Part shown: positions 32,606 through 41,569 of the stretch, one piece after another
Layout: each line of letters begins with the position of its first letter
Position numbering within the stretch: position 1 is the stretch's first letter
Assembly (NCBI GenBank): GCA_963580285.1
Contig: OY757017.1
Location: 19,653,395-19,717,394, forward strand
Direction: 5' to 3'
From: Lucinisca nassula
Lineage: Eukaryota > Mollusca > Bivalvia > Lucinida > Lucinidae
DNA length: 64,000 nucleotides
Notes under the pieces: generated by a model
What the model saw: the letters and a program-made list of their open reading frames with translations, nothing else
The model's database searches: none
Told to the model about the DNA's origin: nothing
Translations under genes and position numbers: made by a program

Positions 32606-32849
32606 AGTCATTTTAAACAGAATATAGGAGGAAAAATCAATATCTAAAAAGCCTGAACTCAAGAACAAATCAAGCTCTAAAAAGCCTGAAATCCTGCATA
32701 TGCCTGAAAAATATGAGACCTGGACTATTAGGCAATATCAGTTGAACACCCCAGTGACGCAAGATACATGAGCCTTCGCTTCACCGCCCACGCCACCAAA
32801 TTCTTTTCAGTTCTTACCTCTAAGTCATGACAATATTATGACATACATG

Positions 32850-33195
32850 TACAGTCGAACTTCAATGCCTCGAACACCTTTGGGACCTCGAAAATCTGTT
32901 CGAGACAGGGGTTGTTTGAGCCACTGAGGTTACTGTCAGGAGGCATAATGAGATATTTTTAGACATCTTTTCGGTGTTCAATATTGAATATGTATGCTGT
33001 GTGTACTCATTAGAATCGCCTCATCGAGGCAATTCTAATGAGTACACACAGATACAAGTTTAAAATCTCCTTTATCATCACACACTACTTCGTATGCAGA
33101 GTAAATCCCTAAGGACTCAAAAGCGGGTTCGAGTGAATCGAGTCGGCCATGGTAAACGAGCTATCCGTGTTCGAGCCATCGAAGTTCTACTGTAG
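32850..33195. mobile_element. pogo/Tigger-like MITE (family D), inverted copy
   Basis: It starts TACAGTCGAACTTCAATGCC and ends CCATCGAAGTTCTACTGTA. The hairpin is at 32990-33054 (GTACTCATTAGAATCGCCTC). Confidence 0.75.
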
Positions 33196-33469
33196 TATTT
33201 TTCCTGAGTGCCCATCTGACTAAGATTTGGCAGTTTTCTGTGTGACAGGCATGAAGATCACTAGATGGGGAAACAAGAATTTAGAAATACCTAAAATATG
33301 ATAAATCTTTACACATTTGCACCTATCCCAATGACAATCTAAAATCCATTCTATTTTACTCCAGCTGTTAAAGTTAGCCTATCTTCCCCTCTTTTGACAC
33401 AACCCAAAAAGGGCCACTGGAAAACATGGCAGGCCCAGATAAGACATTTTCTATTGAGTTCAAAATTGG

Positions 33470-33680
33470 TTAACACTTACCCTGCTGAACATGACAACCA
33501 CCTTTACAAACAGTGTAGATCCTGATCAGATGTCTTCCAAAGAAACCATCTTATCAGGACCTACACTCATTGTCAAAAGTTTGTGAATTGATCAAATATA
33601 TTTCATCATGTAATTTGATTGGCTGATAGTTAGAAATGGCTGGGGCTAAAACAATTTATTCAGCAGGATAAAGGTTAAAT
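33470..33680. mobile_element. Family A MITE, diverged
   Basis: TTAACACTTACCCTGCTGAAC starts it (as TTAACACTTACC, CTGCTGAAC) and CAGCAGGATAAAGGTTAA ends it. The core is at 33506-33570 with a degraded right arm. Confidence 0.65.
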
Positions 33681-33814
33681 ATATATTATGTTGACAAATG
33701 ACATGATATGCTTGCTTAGGTTTTAGGTATTGAAACCTCATAATAGGCCACAGTATCATTTGATAGCTCTAAAAGATAGTGATAACGCACTACTTCTTTA
33801 TAATGCTATTACTA

Positions 33815-34175
33815 GGTAGGGCTGGCTAATCAGAGCTGAAAAGACAATCGATTATCAGTCCCGTCATTGCAATCGATTAGTAATCGCTAAGGTTTTTGTC
33901 ATAATTTTACCTGTCTGGCTTTCTTCTGAGCATGACTCTTACCATATGTTGCACTTTACCATATGTATATTTGAACAGACAACCCTGAACAAACAGTGTA
34001 GACCCAGATGAGATGCCGCAGAATGCGGCGTCTCATCAGGGTCTGCACTGTTTGCCACTCATCCAGCTATTTTAGGCATAACTTTGGGTAGTAAATTGTA
34101 CCTATCAAGTAATGGATTAAAAGAAAATAAGAAATGATAATCATTTTTGTTGAATTTATTGATCGATTAACCTCG
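33815..34175. mobile_element. MITE family A3, third copy
   Basis: It starts AGGGCTGGCTAATCAGAGC. The core at 33990-34055 has tip ATGCCGCAGAATGCGGCGT, with one unpaired position. The right end is cut by the SINE at 34175. Confidence 0.7.
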
Positions 34176-34272
34176 GTTTAAGGACTCATCCAAAAGTCTG
34201 GAGAAGTCCAGAATCGTTCTCACGACCCCTGGTTTGCGAGGAGAGTAGCTTATCCACAACACCACAGTGGCT
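34175..34272 (-). mobile_element. tRNA-derived SINE fragment
   Basis: It matches the 4243/5875 family (AAAAGTCTGGAGAAGTCC, CCCCTGGTTTGCGAGG, GCTTATCCACAACACCAC). The body toward the poly-tail is missing. Confidence 0.65.
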
Positions 34273-34549
34273 TCTACAAATAGAGAAAGCAACCAGTGGG
34301 TCACATATACTCCTGGCCAGCGCCACCCTCTGATATATCTTTCGAGCCTGTATATAATATGGATGAGGAAGTGAAGAAGCTATAAGAATCTATAAATGTG
34401 CTTGTAAAAGCTAAACCAAACATAAAAAATTCTAAATGGACCAAGTGAGTGAGGGCATCAAAGTTACTGAAGGGTGGGGGCATCAATGTTACTGAAACAG
34501 CATGGTTGGGTATGCATCAATGAAATCTTTGAACTGGTATGCAACATCA

Positions 34550-35275
34550 ATGCAAGTATCAATTGAATTTGTCTTGGAGTTTAGAACATACAGGCATCTA
34601 TAAACTTTGTCAAAAAACTTTAACCAAATGTAAAATTTCTAAGTCCGTGACTTGAGGTCAAGGTCACCGTGGATGGGGGAAGGGAAATACATCACAAAAT
34701 CTTTGGACTGGTAAGCAACATTGATGCAAGTATCAACTGAATTTGTTTCAGAGTTCAGAACGTACAGGCATCTCTAAACTTTGTCATAAACTTTAACCAA
34801 GGCATCTATAAACTTTGTCATAAAACTTTAACCAAATGTAAAATTTCTAAGTCTGTGACCTTGAGGTCTAGGTCACTCTGGGTGGGGGAAGGGACATACA
34901 TCACAAAATCTTTGGACTGGTAAGCAACATTGATGCAAGTATCAACTGAATTTGTTTCAGAGTTCAGAACGTACAGGCATCTCTAAACTTTGTCATTAAA
35001 CTTTAACCAAATGTAAAATTTCTAAGTCTGTGACCTTGACCTCAAGGTCTCTGTGGGGGGATGGGACATGCATCAATGAAATTTTAGACCATTAGGTAAC
35101 TTCAGTGTAAGTATCAACTAAATCTATCAAAGGATCAGAAGATACAATCTCTTAGACTCTTAAATGCACGGATGGATGGACATATGAATGGATGAACGGC
35201 AGAACGAAAACTATATACCCCATAGCATACTTCGTATGGGGGGGGGGGGGGGGGGGGGGGGGGGTATAAAAATAT
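34550..35275 (-). mobile_element. Satellite-bearing element, minus orientation, ending in a G27 run
   Basis: About four units share GACTGGTAAGCAACATTGAT, GCAAGTATCAACTGAATTTG, GTACAGGCATCTCTAAAC and AAGTCTGTGACCTTGAGG. At the right edge, CATACTTCGTATG then 27 G and TATA suggest a 5' hairpin (TATACCCC / GGGGTATA). GGATGGATGGAC on plus corresponds to (GTCC)n on minus. Confidence 0.7.
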
Positions 35276-35344
35276 ATAGATTACATAGAAAAATGACCAT
35301 TTATGGTTGTTTTTCTGTATAATCTCTATATAATCTTAGAATCC

Positions 35345-35570
35345 ACATTTGTTTTTGGTTTTGGTTTTACGACCTTTTCAAGATTATTTCATTTCTTTCA
35401 AGCCAATGGTTAGAGGCGCGTAAACCAGAATAGTCTGTGGAGAAAAATCACCTGACCTTCCATTGCAGGACTTGGTACGTCACGTTACAAAATCGTGGCT
35501 CGAACCACAGGGATGAGAGACCCAATGATTTAGAGTCAGCACTCTTATCCTCTGGGCCTTGGAGGCCCGT
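35345..35570 (-). mobile_element. tRNA-derived SINE, third copy of the 8195 family
   Basis: On minus it has GGGCCTCCAAGGCCC..., GGTTCGAGCCACG, CAGGTGATTTTTCTCC and GAAATAATCTTGAAAAGG. On plus it starts TTGGTTTTACGACCTTTTC. Confidence 0.75.
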
Positions 35571-35624
35571 GGAGGGACTGAGTTAAACTGTGTTATTTCC
35601 AACATGTGTTACACTGAACAGTGT

Positions 35625-36279
35625 TTTAAGGGGAATGGTAACACCTGGCAGATTTTTTCTGCCATTTTTCAAGGGAGACAACTTTCAATAGTTCATGTTC
35701 GCTTTTCTATAAACTCTGTCCCAAGGAAAAAGAGCTCAACTCTTAAAGGAAAGAATTTTCTTGCACACCAGACAAGAAAATCCATGATTTTACCCTGGGA
35801 TAGAAATTTCTGTTCTGACCCTGGTGTTCCGGCCCAAAATCGATTATAATCGCATGTTTGATAAATGCACTGGATGATTACAACCGCGTATGTGTCGTGG
35901 TTAAGGTTGACGTCATGCATGTAACGTGACGTCACTTAACATTCCTGTAGTGTCATCACAATATGGCGGACGTTGGTAACCGAAGTGACTTCAGCATTAA
36001 AATCCGCGCTAAGAAATGGAAGGTATGCAAGAAAAAGAATCCTATATGGGTGTGAGGGGTGGATAGAAAAATCCGTCCCTCGGGATCATTGTCCGGCATC
36101 ACTCAGCAAGCCTCGTGATGCCGGATAGTGACCCTTGCGACGGATTTTTCTATCCGCCCTCACACCCACATACGATTCTTATATGCTTCTCAGGAGTCTC
36201 CCTAATGCACATGGGAGACAAAAATACTTTTGGAGGAGTTGCCTCCCCTGAAGGTGTATCTACATGTATTCCCCTTAAA
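35625..36279. mobile_element. TTAA MITE disrupted by a palindromic element
   Basis: The ends are TTAAGGGGAATGGTAACACC and ATGTATTCCCCTTAA. An uninterrupted relative (242 bp) is at 56335-56577. The insertion at about 35759-36188 separates the halves. The right end is 20 bp from the NDUFB9 exon 36299-36441 donor, inside intron 2. Confidence 0.8.
35759..36188 (+). mobile_element. Palindromic element with an ATGGCG start frame; inverted copy at 39164-39575
   Basis: The first half includes ACAATATGGCGGACGTTGG and a 20-codon open frame (start M-A-D-V-G-N-R-S-D) from about 35964. A plausible donor (AAG|GTATGC) follows. The second half is a hairpin with arms of about 65 bp (GGTGTGAGGGGTGGATAG; GGACGGATTTTTCTATCC). 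In the 39 kb copy the corresponding frame is broken by a stop. Confidence 0.7.
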
Positions 36280-36298
36280 GAGGTCGCTGTTTACTTAC

Positions 36299-36441
36299 AC
36301 TGAAATGGAACATCGGTTCTGTTTAGTGCACACGTTTTTTCTCCCTCCGCGACAAGTTTTGCTGCTGTTTCTGGGTCAACATATTTATTTTTATCGAACT
36401 CTGCTCGAATCATACAACGATTTCTGGCCAACCAAAGGGTC
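36299..36441 (-). CDS. NDUFB9: NDUFB9, second recognised domain exon (5'-most found)
   Basis: This 143 nt exon has acceptor CCTTTTTCAG (ends 36442) and donor GTAAGT from 36298. After one carried base it encodes TLWLARNRCMIRAEFDKNK, then YVDPETAAKLVAEGEKT and CALNRTDVPFQ. It leaves one T that completes Tyr in the next exon. It aligns with the YFACLMRARFEEHKN...LLREAEEEFW...YIF part of animal NDUFB9. An upstream exon must supply the initiator and the LYR motif; I could not identify it on the minus strand up to the window end. It may be hidden by repeats, too diverged to see by eye, or beyond the window. Confidence 0.92.
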
Positions 36442-36479
36442 CTGAAAAAGGACAGAAACAGAAATTAGCTGTAGTTAGT

Positions 36480-36740
36480 TTTTGTTTGTTTGATTTTAAG
36501 CTTAACGTCCCCGTCAACACTGTAAAGGTCATTTTGGAGACATTGCTTCAAATTTTGTGGGACTTTTACCCGACATTGAGATGAAATGACATCTCAAGCC
36601 CTGCCGCTCAAAGAAACCAATAGGGTTTATAAGCATGGACGGGCCAACTCGCACCGAATTGCCTGGGCAGGCTTAGATCCTCTAAACAGTTTACCAGTAC
36701 GAGTGTGCGGGTCGGTTTCAGCTCTGCGTGGAACCATAAT
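36480..36740 (-). mobile_element. SINE-like family E, minus copy just upstream of the NDUFB9 exon
   Basis: GTTTGTTTGATTTTAAGC, TTAACGTCCCCGTCAACAC and GAGATGAAATGACATCTC identify it. It is truncated at its 5' end (about 36740). Confidence 0.75.
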
Positions 36741-36829
36741 GCTGTAGTTAGTTAACAGACATCAAAATTTCATGTGAGTCCAAAAGCTAGCCCAATCATC
36801 TGTTAAAACCCATTTAGTACCAGAAACCC

Positions 36830-37040
36830 AAAAAGGGGTACCCTGGCAAACAGTGCAGCCCCAGATCAGATGCCGCAGAATGCGGCATCTGATCAGGGCC
36901 TCCACTGTTTGCTAAAAGTTCAGTCATTTTCCAAATAAATTTTGATGAGAACACAACCTGACACCCCTAAATTTTGGAATGATTGAACTCCTGCTATGTA
37001 TAAGATGGAAGATTCCATTTGGTACAAAAAGGGTTAAATT
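36830..37040. mobile_element. MITE with palindromic core
   Basis: The core at 36846-36912 has the tip ATGCCGCAGAATGCGGCAT (paired). The flank TGGAATGATTGAACTCCTGC matches the flank of the 6721/19085 palindromes. It ends near CAAAAAGGGTTAA. Confidence 0.6.
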
Positions 37041-37167
37041 GCATGCGAGTCAAAAAAGCTAGCCCGATTATCAGTTAATAACTTAATACCAGTCAACAGT
37101 TACAGTAAATATTAAACTAAACAGTAAATAACAATACTGAAGCAGCCATATCTGACCCAACTTCTGA

Positions 37168-37567
37168 GGCGCGTTCAACAATGCCGGCGCCCACCGGGCG
37201 CTCGCCTGTTTGCCTCCTGAACGCAAGCTCTCACTCGAGTGCCTAGGTGCTCTTGCGATACAGTCTGAGAGATATCCCTGGGTACTGAATCCTTTGTGTA
37301 TGCGTGATGGAAATGGAGGTTCGGCCTCAGCTGAATCGGCTAAGAAAATAGTTTGTTTACAGCCGTCTTAACGCGTATTAACTACCTTCCACAAAACCAT
37401 TTGGCAGTTCCTCCAGCAGAGCTAGCAGAATCAAACCTCTGATAGACAGGGAAGCAGATGAATAGTCTAAGGTCGCCATCTTGAAACAGTGAGCACCCAC
37501 TGTCGTTCAATAGTGTGTTTTTGTTTGTTCGAGCACTCGAGAGAGTGCTCTCATTGTTGAACGCACC
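37168..37567. mobile_element. TIR element of about 400 bp with a GC-rich 5' part and a small minus-strand ATGGCG frame
   Basis: The inverted ends are GGCGCGTTCAACAATG (37168) and CATTGTTGAACGCACC (to 37567). Near the left end is CCGGCGCCCACCGGGCGC. On minus, TTTCAAGATGGCGACC opens a 33-codon frame (37479-37378; start M-A-T-L-D-Y-S-S). A weak donor GTAGTT follows GTGGAAG. The AAGATGGCG context resembles YY1 sites or core promoters. It may be a captured first exon or chance. Confidence 0.5.
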
Positions 37568-37597
37568 ACTGTTTGCACTGACATTCCAATTTACTGG

Positions 37598-37960
37598 ATC
37601 ATCACATTACACAAACACGCCAATACAAATACATTGCCACCTTTATCGCCGAAAAAATGAAAATTTTCAGATGAAAAATTGTGATATTTTTCTTATTTCT
37701 GCTCAAAATATAGATTGTGGGCACTCGTTAGAACCGCCTCATCGAGGCGGTTCTAACAAGTACCCACAATCTATATTTTGTGGGCACTCGTTAGAACCGC
37801 CTCATCGAGGCGGTTCTAACAAGTACCCACAATCTATATTTTAGAGCAGAAATAAGAAAAATAAGGTATACCCCCAGAAACCCCAGTTTTACTACATAAA
37901 AGTGGGGTTCAAGGGGGTCAAAACTATATAGGCGTGTTTTCGTGATGACAAAATTTGTAT
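37598..37960. mobile_element. Family B MITE with its hairpin duplicated in tandem
   Basis: It matches 6433-6711 (TACAAATACATTGC, GATATTTTTCTTATTTCTGC) but carries two successive hairpins (37708-37776 and 37777-37844). Each is TTGTGGGCACTCGTTAGAAC with its inverse around a GCCTCATCGAGGC tip. A half element follows at 37985-38120. Confidence 0.8.
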
Positions 37961-38293
37961 ACAGCTACAATAGGCATGAAATCACAAGCAGTTTGCCTCA
38001 CCGAGGCAGTTCTAACAAGTTCCCACAATCACTTTTTTCAGCAGAAATATGAAACTATCAAAAGTTTTATCGGATAATTTTCATTTTTGGTGGTAAAATG
38101 TTCAATAAATTTGAAAAGGGGTGTTTTCGTAATGACTTAGATAGTATAATAGCCTCAATAGCAATCACCTACAATTTACTTTTGACCTTTTTGCAGTGTA
38201 CACCCTGATCAGTTGCCTCATTTTTGACATCTGATCTAGACCTGGACTGTTTGCATGTACCCTGTTTTGGGGTTTCCCATACAAAATGTGTCA

Positions 38294-38364
38294 ACTTCAC
38301 ATTAACAAGTGTGCAACTGACAACCATTAAATGATTGTCAGTTGCACACTTGTTAATGTGAAGT
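38294..38364. repeat. 71 bp palindrome
   Basis: The arms ACTTCACATTAACAAGTGTG...TGACAA and the inverse ending TAATGTGAAGT are paired over about 30 bp around ATTAAAT, with one mismatch. Confidence 0.85.
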
Positions 38365-38509
38365 GATTTAAACCATACTTGATAAACCTGTATACACCAT
38401 ATTTTTTCATGCATATCAGTCTGTTTAAAACATTTCACCTAACACCTCTCTAAAGGAGGCAGTTCTTGACCAATAGGCTATAATTTTTACAACCTTGGTA
38501 CAGTTCCCA

Positions 38510-38697
38510 TAACCTATATCCTGCTGAATACAACAAAGCCTACCTAACAGTGTGGATTCAGATCAGGTGGCTTCTGAAGAAGCCATATGATCAGTATCTA
38601 CACTATTTGTCTCCATGAAAACATTATTTCAAGCAGTTTGACTGATATTCACAAATGGGTGTGACAAATTTCTTTATTCAGCAGGATGAGGGTTAGA
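38510..38697. mobile_element. Family A MITE
   Basis: It has flanks CCTGCTGAATACAAC and TATTCAGCAGGATGAGGGTT, and the core at 38545-38610 (tip GGCTTCTGAAGAAGCC). A second lone core, degraded, is at 38845-38912. Confidence 0.7.
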
Positions 38698-39163
38698 ACC
38701 ACATATGAAATACATTTGCTTTGTGAAATCAGCCAATCAAAGCACGGAGATTACCTATATGGGTTGACTGAGTGTTGTCAAGGAAAATTGTCCTGGACTG
38801 AAGCTTAAACTGTTTCGTCCGATCCTTTAATTCCCTGTTTATTAAGCAAAAGAGTAGACCCTGATCAGATGACGTATTCTGCAGTGCCTGACCTGGGTTC
38901 ATGCTGTCTGCCAAGCCCAAACCCATGATTTCCGTCCTGATTCTATCTAGAATCTAGATAACCCCCTTATGCAACACTCTCACCTCACATTGATAAGAAT
39001 AGCCACTAAAAATAGCATAGTTTTTACTAGAAATAACTGTCATCCGGTTTTCAGATAAGTTTGTGATTGTCATTCAGACTTCAGCACTGAAGAGCTTTCT
39101 GCACTTTATAACTTACATGTAAGGTGGATTGATAAACATTGGACCCAAAAAGTGTTCCAATAT

Positions 39164-39575
39164 TATAAGAATCTTATATGGGTGTGAGGGGTGGATTGAA
39201 AAATCCGTCCCAAGGGTCACTGTCCGGCATCACGAGGCTTGCCGAGTGATGCCGGACAGTGATCCCGAGGGACGGATTTTTCTATCCACCCCTCACACCC
39301 ATATTGGATTCTTTTTCTTGCATACCTTCCATTTCTTAGCACGGATTTTTAATGCTGCTGTCACTTTGGTTACAGCCGTCCACCATTTTGTGATGACACG
39401 ACAGGAATGTTTAGTGACGTCACGCATGACGACGCCGCGCATGAGGTTGTAATCAACCAGTGCATTTATCAAACACGCGATTATATTCGATTTGGGGTCG
39501 GAACACCAGGGTCAGAACATAGATTTCTATCCCAGGGTAAAATCACGGATTTGCTTGTCTGGTGTGCAAGAAACT
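39164..39575 (-). mobile_element. Palindromic element, inverted copy of 35759-36188
   Basis: It is colinear on minus with 35759-36188, including the long hairpin (39178-39302) and the ATGG start region (about 39393 on minus). The frame there meets TAA after about 16 codons. Confidence 0.75.
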
Positions 39576-39626
39576 TGTATACATGCATATGAATCTATGA
39601 AAACAATGTGACCTCCTTTCTTCTAA

Positions 39627-39835
39627 CCCTTATCTTGCTGAATATTCGTTTAAGCCACACCCATTTCTGTCTATCAACCAATCAAATTACTTGATGTAAT
39701 TTATTGCTACAAATTCATAAACTGAATACCAAACAGTGTAGATCCTGATCAGATGGCTTCTTCAGAAGCCATCTGATCTGGATCTACACTGTTTGCAAAG
39801 ATAGGGGTTGTTGTGAACAGCAAGATAAGGGTTAA
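39627..39835. mobile_element. Family A MITE, well preserved
   Basis: It runs AACCCTTATCTTGCTGAATA to CAGCAAGATAAGGGTTAA. The core at 39730-39797 is nearly perfect (tip GGCTTCTTCAGAAGCC). It is close in sequence to 2409-2641 and, inverted, to 23690-23898. Confidence 0.8.
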
Positions 39836-40390
39836 TTCCAAAATTGGATAAATATACTAGGAGCTGCTAATCTGGAGCAATGTGTACAGCTGAGTATACG
39901 TGCACAAACGAAAAGACAGTGTTCATTTCATGTCATACATAACTGAGCCTTATCATCCCAACATAGCAGAAGGCACATTAGAGCTCTGGAGCAGGAGTAA
40001 CGAGATTACTTCAGGTATTAAAATATGTTAAGGGTACATGTTAGAATTGTCTTGTGAGGCTTTTCCAACAGATACCAGAAATGCCAGGTTAACACCAGTC
40101 TTGGTTAATAGATATTATCTAATTACCTAGGTTTTCCTCTTTATCTAGAACTGTGGTACAGTTCAGTTTCACATCAGGCATTTGTAAAAGTTTACTTCGT
40201 TAGCATTTAGTCTGCGAGACATTTAGACCTCTAAGCCCACCTAAGCATAAGCCTTACAAGGGAAAACTGATGTCCACACCAAGGCCCAGTTGTCTGATTG
40301 TAGACATGTATCTGTTCTTTAACCATTGACTACACAAAATGGGTCTAGAGCTCTGAAGGAAGGAACATTATTTAGGCTGGAAACAAATAA
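39836..40390. other. No recognisable gene
   Basis: Moderately AT-rich unique-looking sequence. I saw no exon, RNA or repeat with a second copy here. Confidence 0.4.
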
Positions 40391-40394
40391 CATT

Positions 40395-40715
40395 GTTTTG
40401 TTTGTTTGATTTAAAGTTTAACGTCCCCGTCAACACTGTAATGGTCATTTTGGACACATTGCTTCCAATTTTGTGGGACTTTTACCTGATAATGAGATGA
40501 AATGACATCTCAAGCCCTGCTGCCCAATGAAACCATAAAGCATTAGGGTTTATAAGCATGGACGGGCCGACTCGCACTGCAATGCCTGAGCAGGATTAGA
40601 TCCTCTAAGCAGTTTACCAGTAATCATGTGCGGGTCAGTTTCAGCTCTGCGTGGAAGCATCATGCAGTCCATCTACATGTATTTCTTCAAGCCATGATGG
40701 GCGGGGGGCTAAAAT
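40395..40715 (-). mobile_element. SINE-like family E, minus copy
   Basis: GTTTGTTTGATTTAAAG, TTTAACGTCCCCGTCAAC and AAGCCATGATGGGCGGGG mark the ends. A 12 bp insertion (AAAGCATTAGGG region) interrupts the middle. Confidence 0.75.
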
Positions 40716-40739
40716 AACATCTCCAACAGATCACTATTT

Positions 40740-40935
40740 ACCATTGCTCTCATGATCATGACAAACCCTACCTTTTGCAAACAGTGTGGATACAGATCAG
40801 ATGGCTTCTGAATAAGCCAACTGATCAGGATGTTTGTTATTCAGTTTGTGTACTTTGTGCAATTTGTTTGGTTAATGATGTCCATTAATCCATTTTTTCA
40901 TTGGTGTGTGTGTGTGTGTGGGGGGGGGGGGGCAA
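40740..40935. repeat. Degraded family A palindrome followed by (GT)n and a G run
   Basis: A half-lost core lies at 40777-40838, then GTGTGTGTGTGTG and about 13 G at 40905-40932. Confidence 0.6.
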
Positions 40936-41024
40936 ATGTCCTGGGGGTTAAACGTCCGGCGACTGAGTATAAAGGCTCATAGGAGGCCGACGAGTACTAA
41001 AGAGCATTCAAGACTTAAAAATTA

Positions 41025-41330
41025 TGCCTAGATGGAGAAACCCGGGATCGATCCTGCGACCCCCAGTTTACATGGCGAGTAGCGTAATCACTACACAACG
41101 GAGGCTTCTCACTCAAAAAAAGGAGAGATAGTAGGCTTTTTTTTTCTATTTCTGCTACTTGCTCACGTCTGAGCATTACGAGCAGGATTTCCTGGTGGTA
41201 ACCAGTACTTTTTTTTAAGCAATGTCGATGATGTGCCTTGCTCAAGGATACAACACTTTGGTCAGCGTGAGGATCGAACCCACAACCATCCGATGCGCTA
41301 CCACTGCACCAAAGTGCTTATACTCTTGTA
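41025..41330 (-). mobile_element. Two adjacent tRNA-derived SINE pieces
   Basis: 41025-41110 belongs to the 4243 family (CCCGGGATCGATCCTGCGAC, GGCGAGTAGCG). 41215-41330 on minus has TTTGGTGCAGTGGTAGCGC (A-box region), GGGTTCGATCCTCACG (B-box region) and CCTTGAGCAAGGCAC. The last phrase also occurs at 62325 in a similar SINE (CCTTGAGCAAGAGAC). Confidence 0.7.
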
Positions 41331-41569
41331 GAAAGGTCTAAAGGGTGCTGCCAGCATTCCAACAGATGACCTCATCCTCCCAATTAGGAGTGGCAGAAAA
41401 CATCACTCTTTGGCATTTCAGGTGCCCTCTGCATGAACTGACATATTCTTCCCTCAATTAGAGATTGGAATGCCCTTTCAGTTTTGGTTATTTCATCCGC
41501 GGAAGGACGGTAAGGTGCCAATGATAATGCAGCTAAGATGACTTTTTGGCGAGATCTAGGGAATAACTT

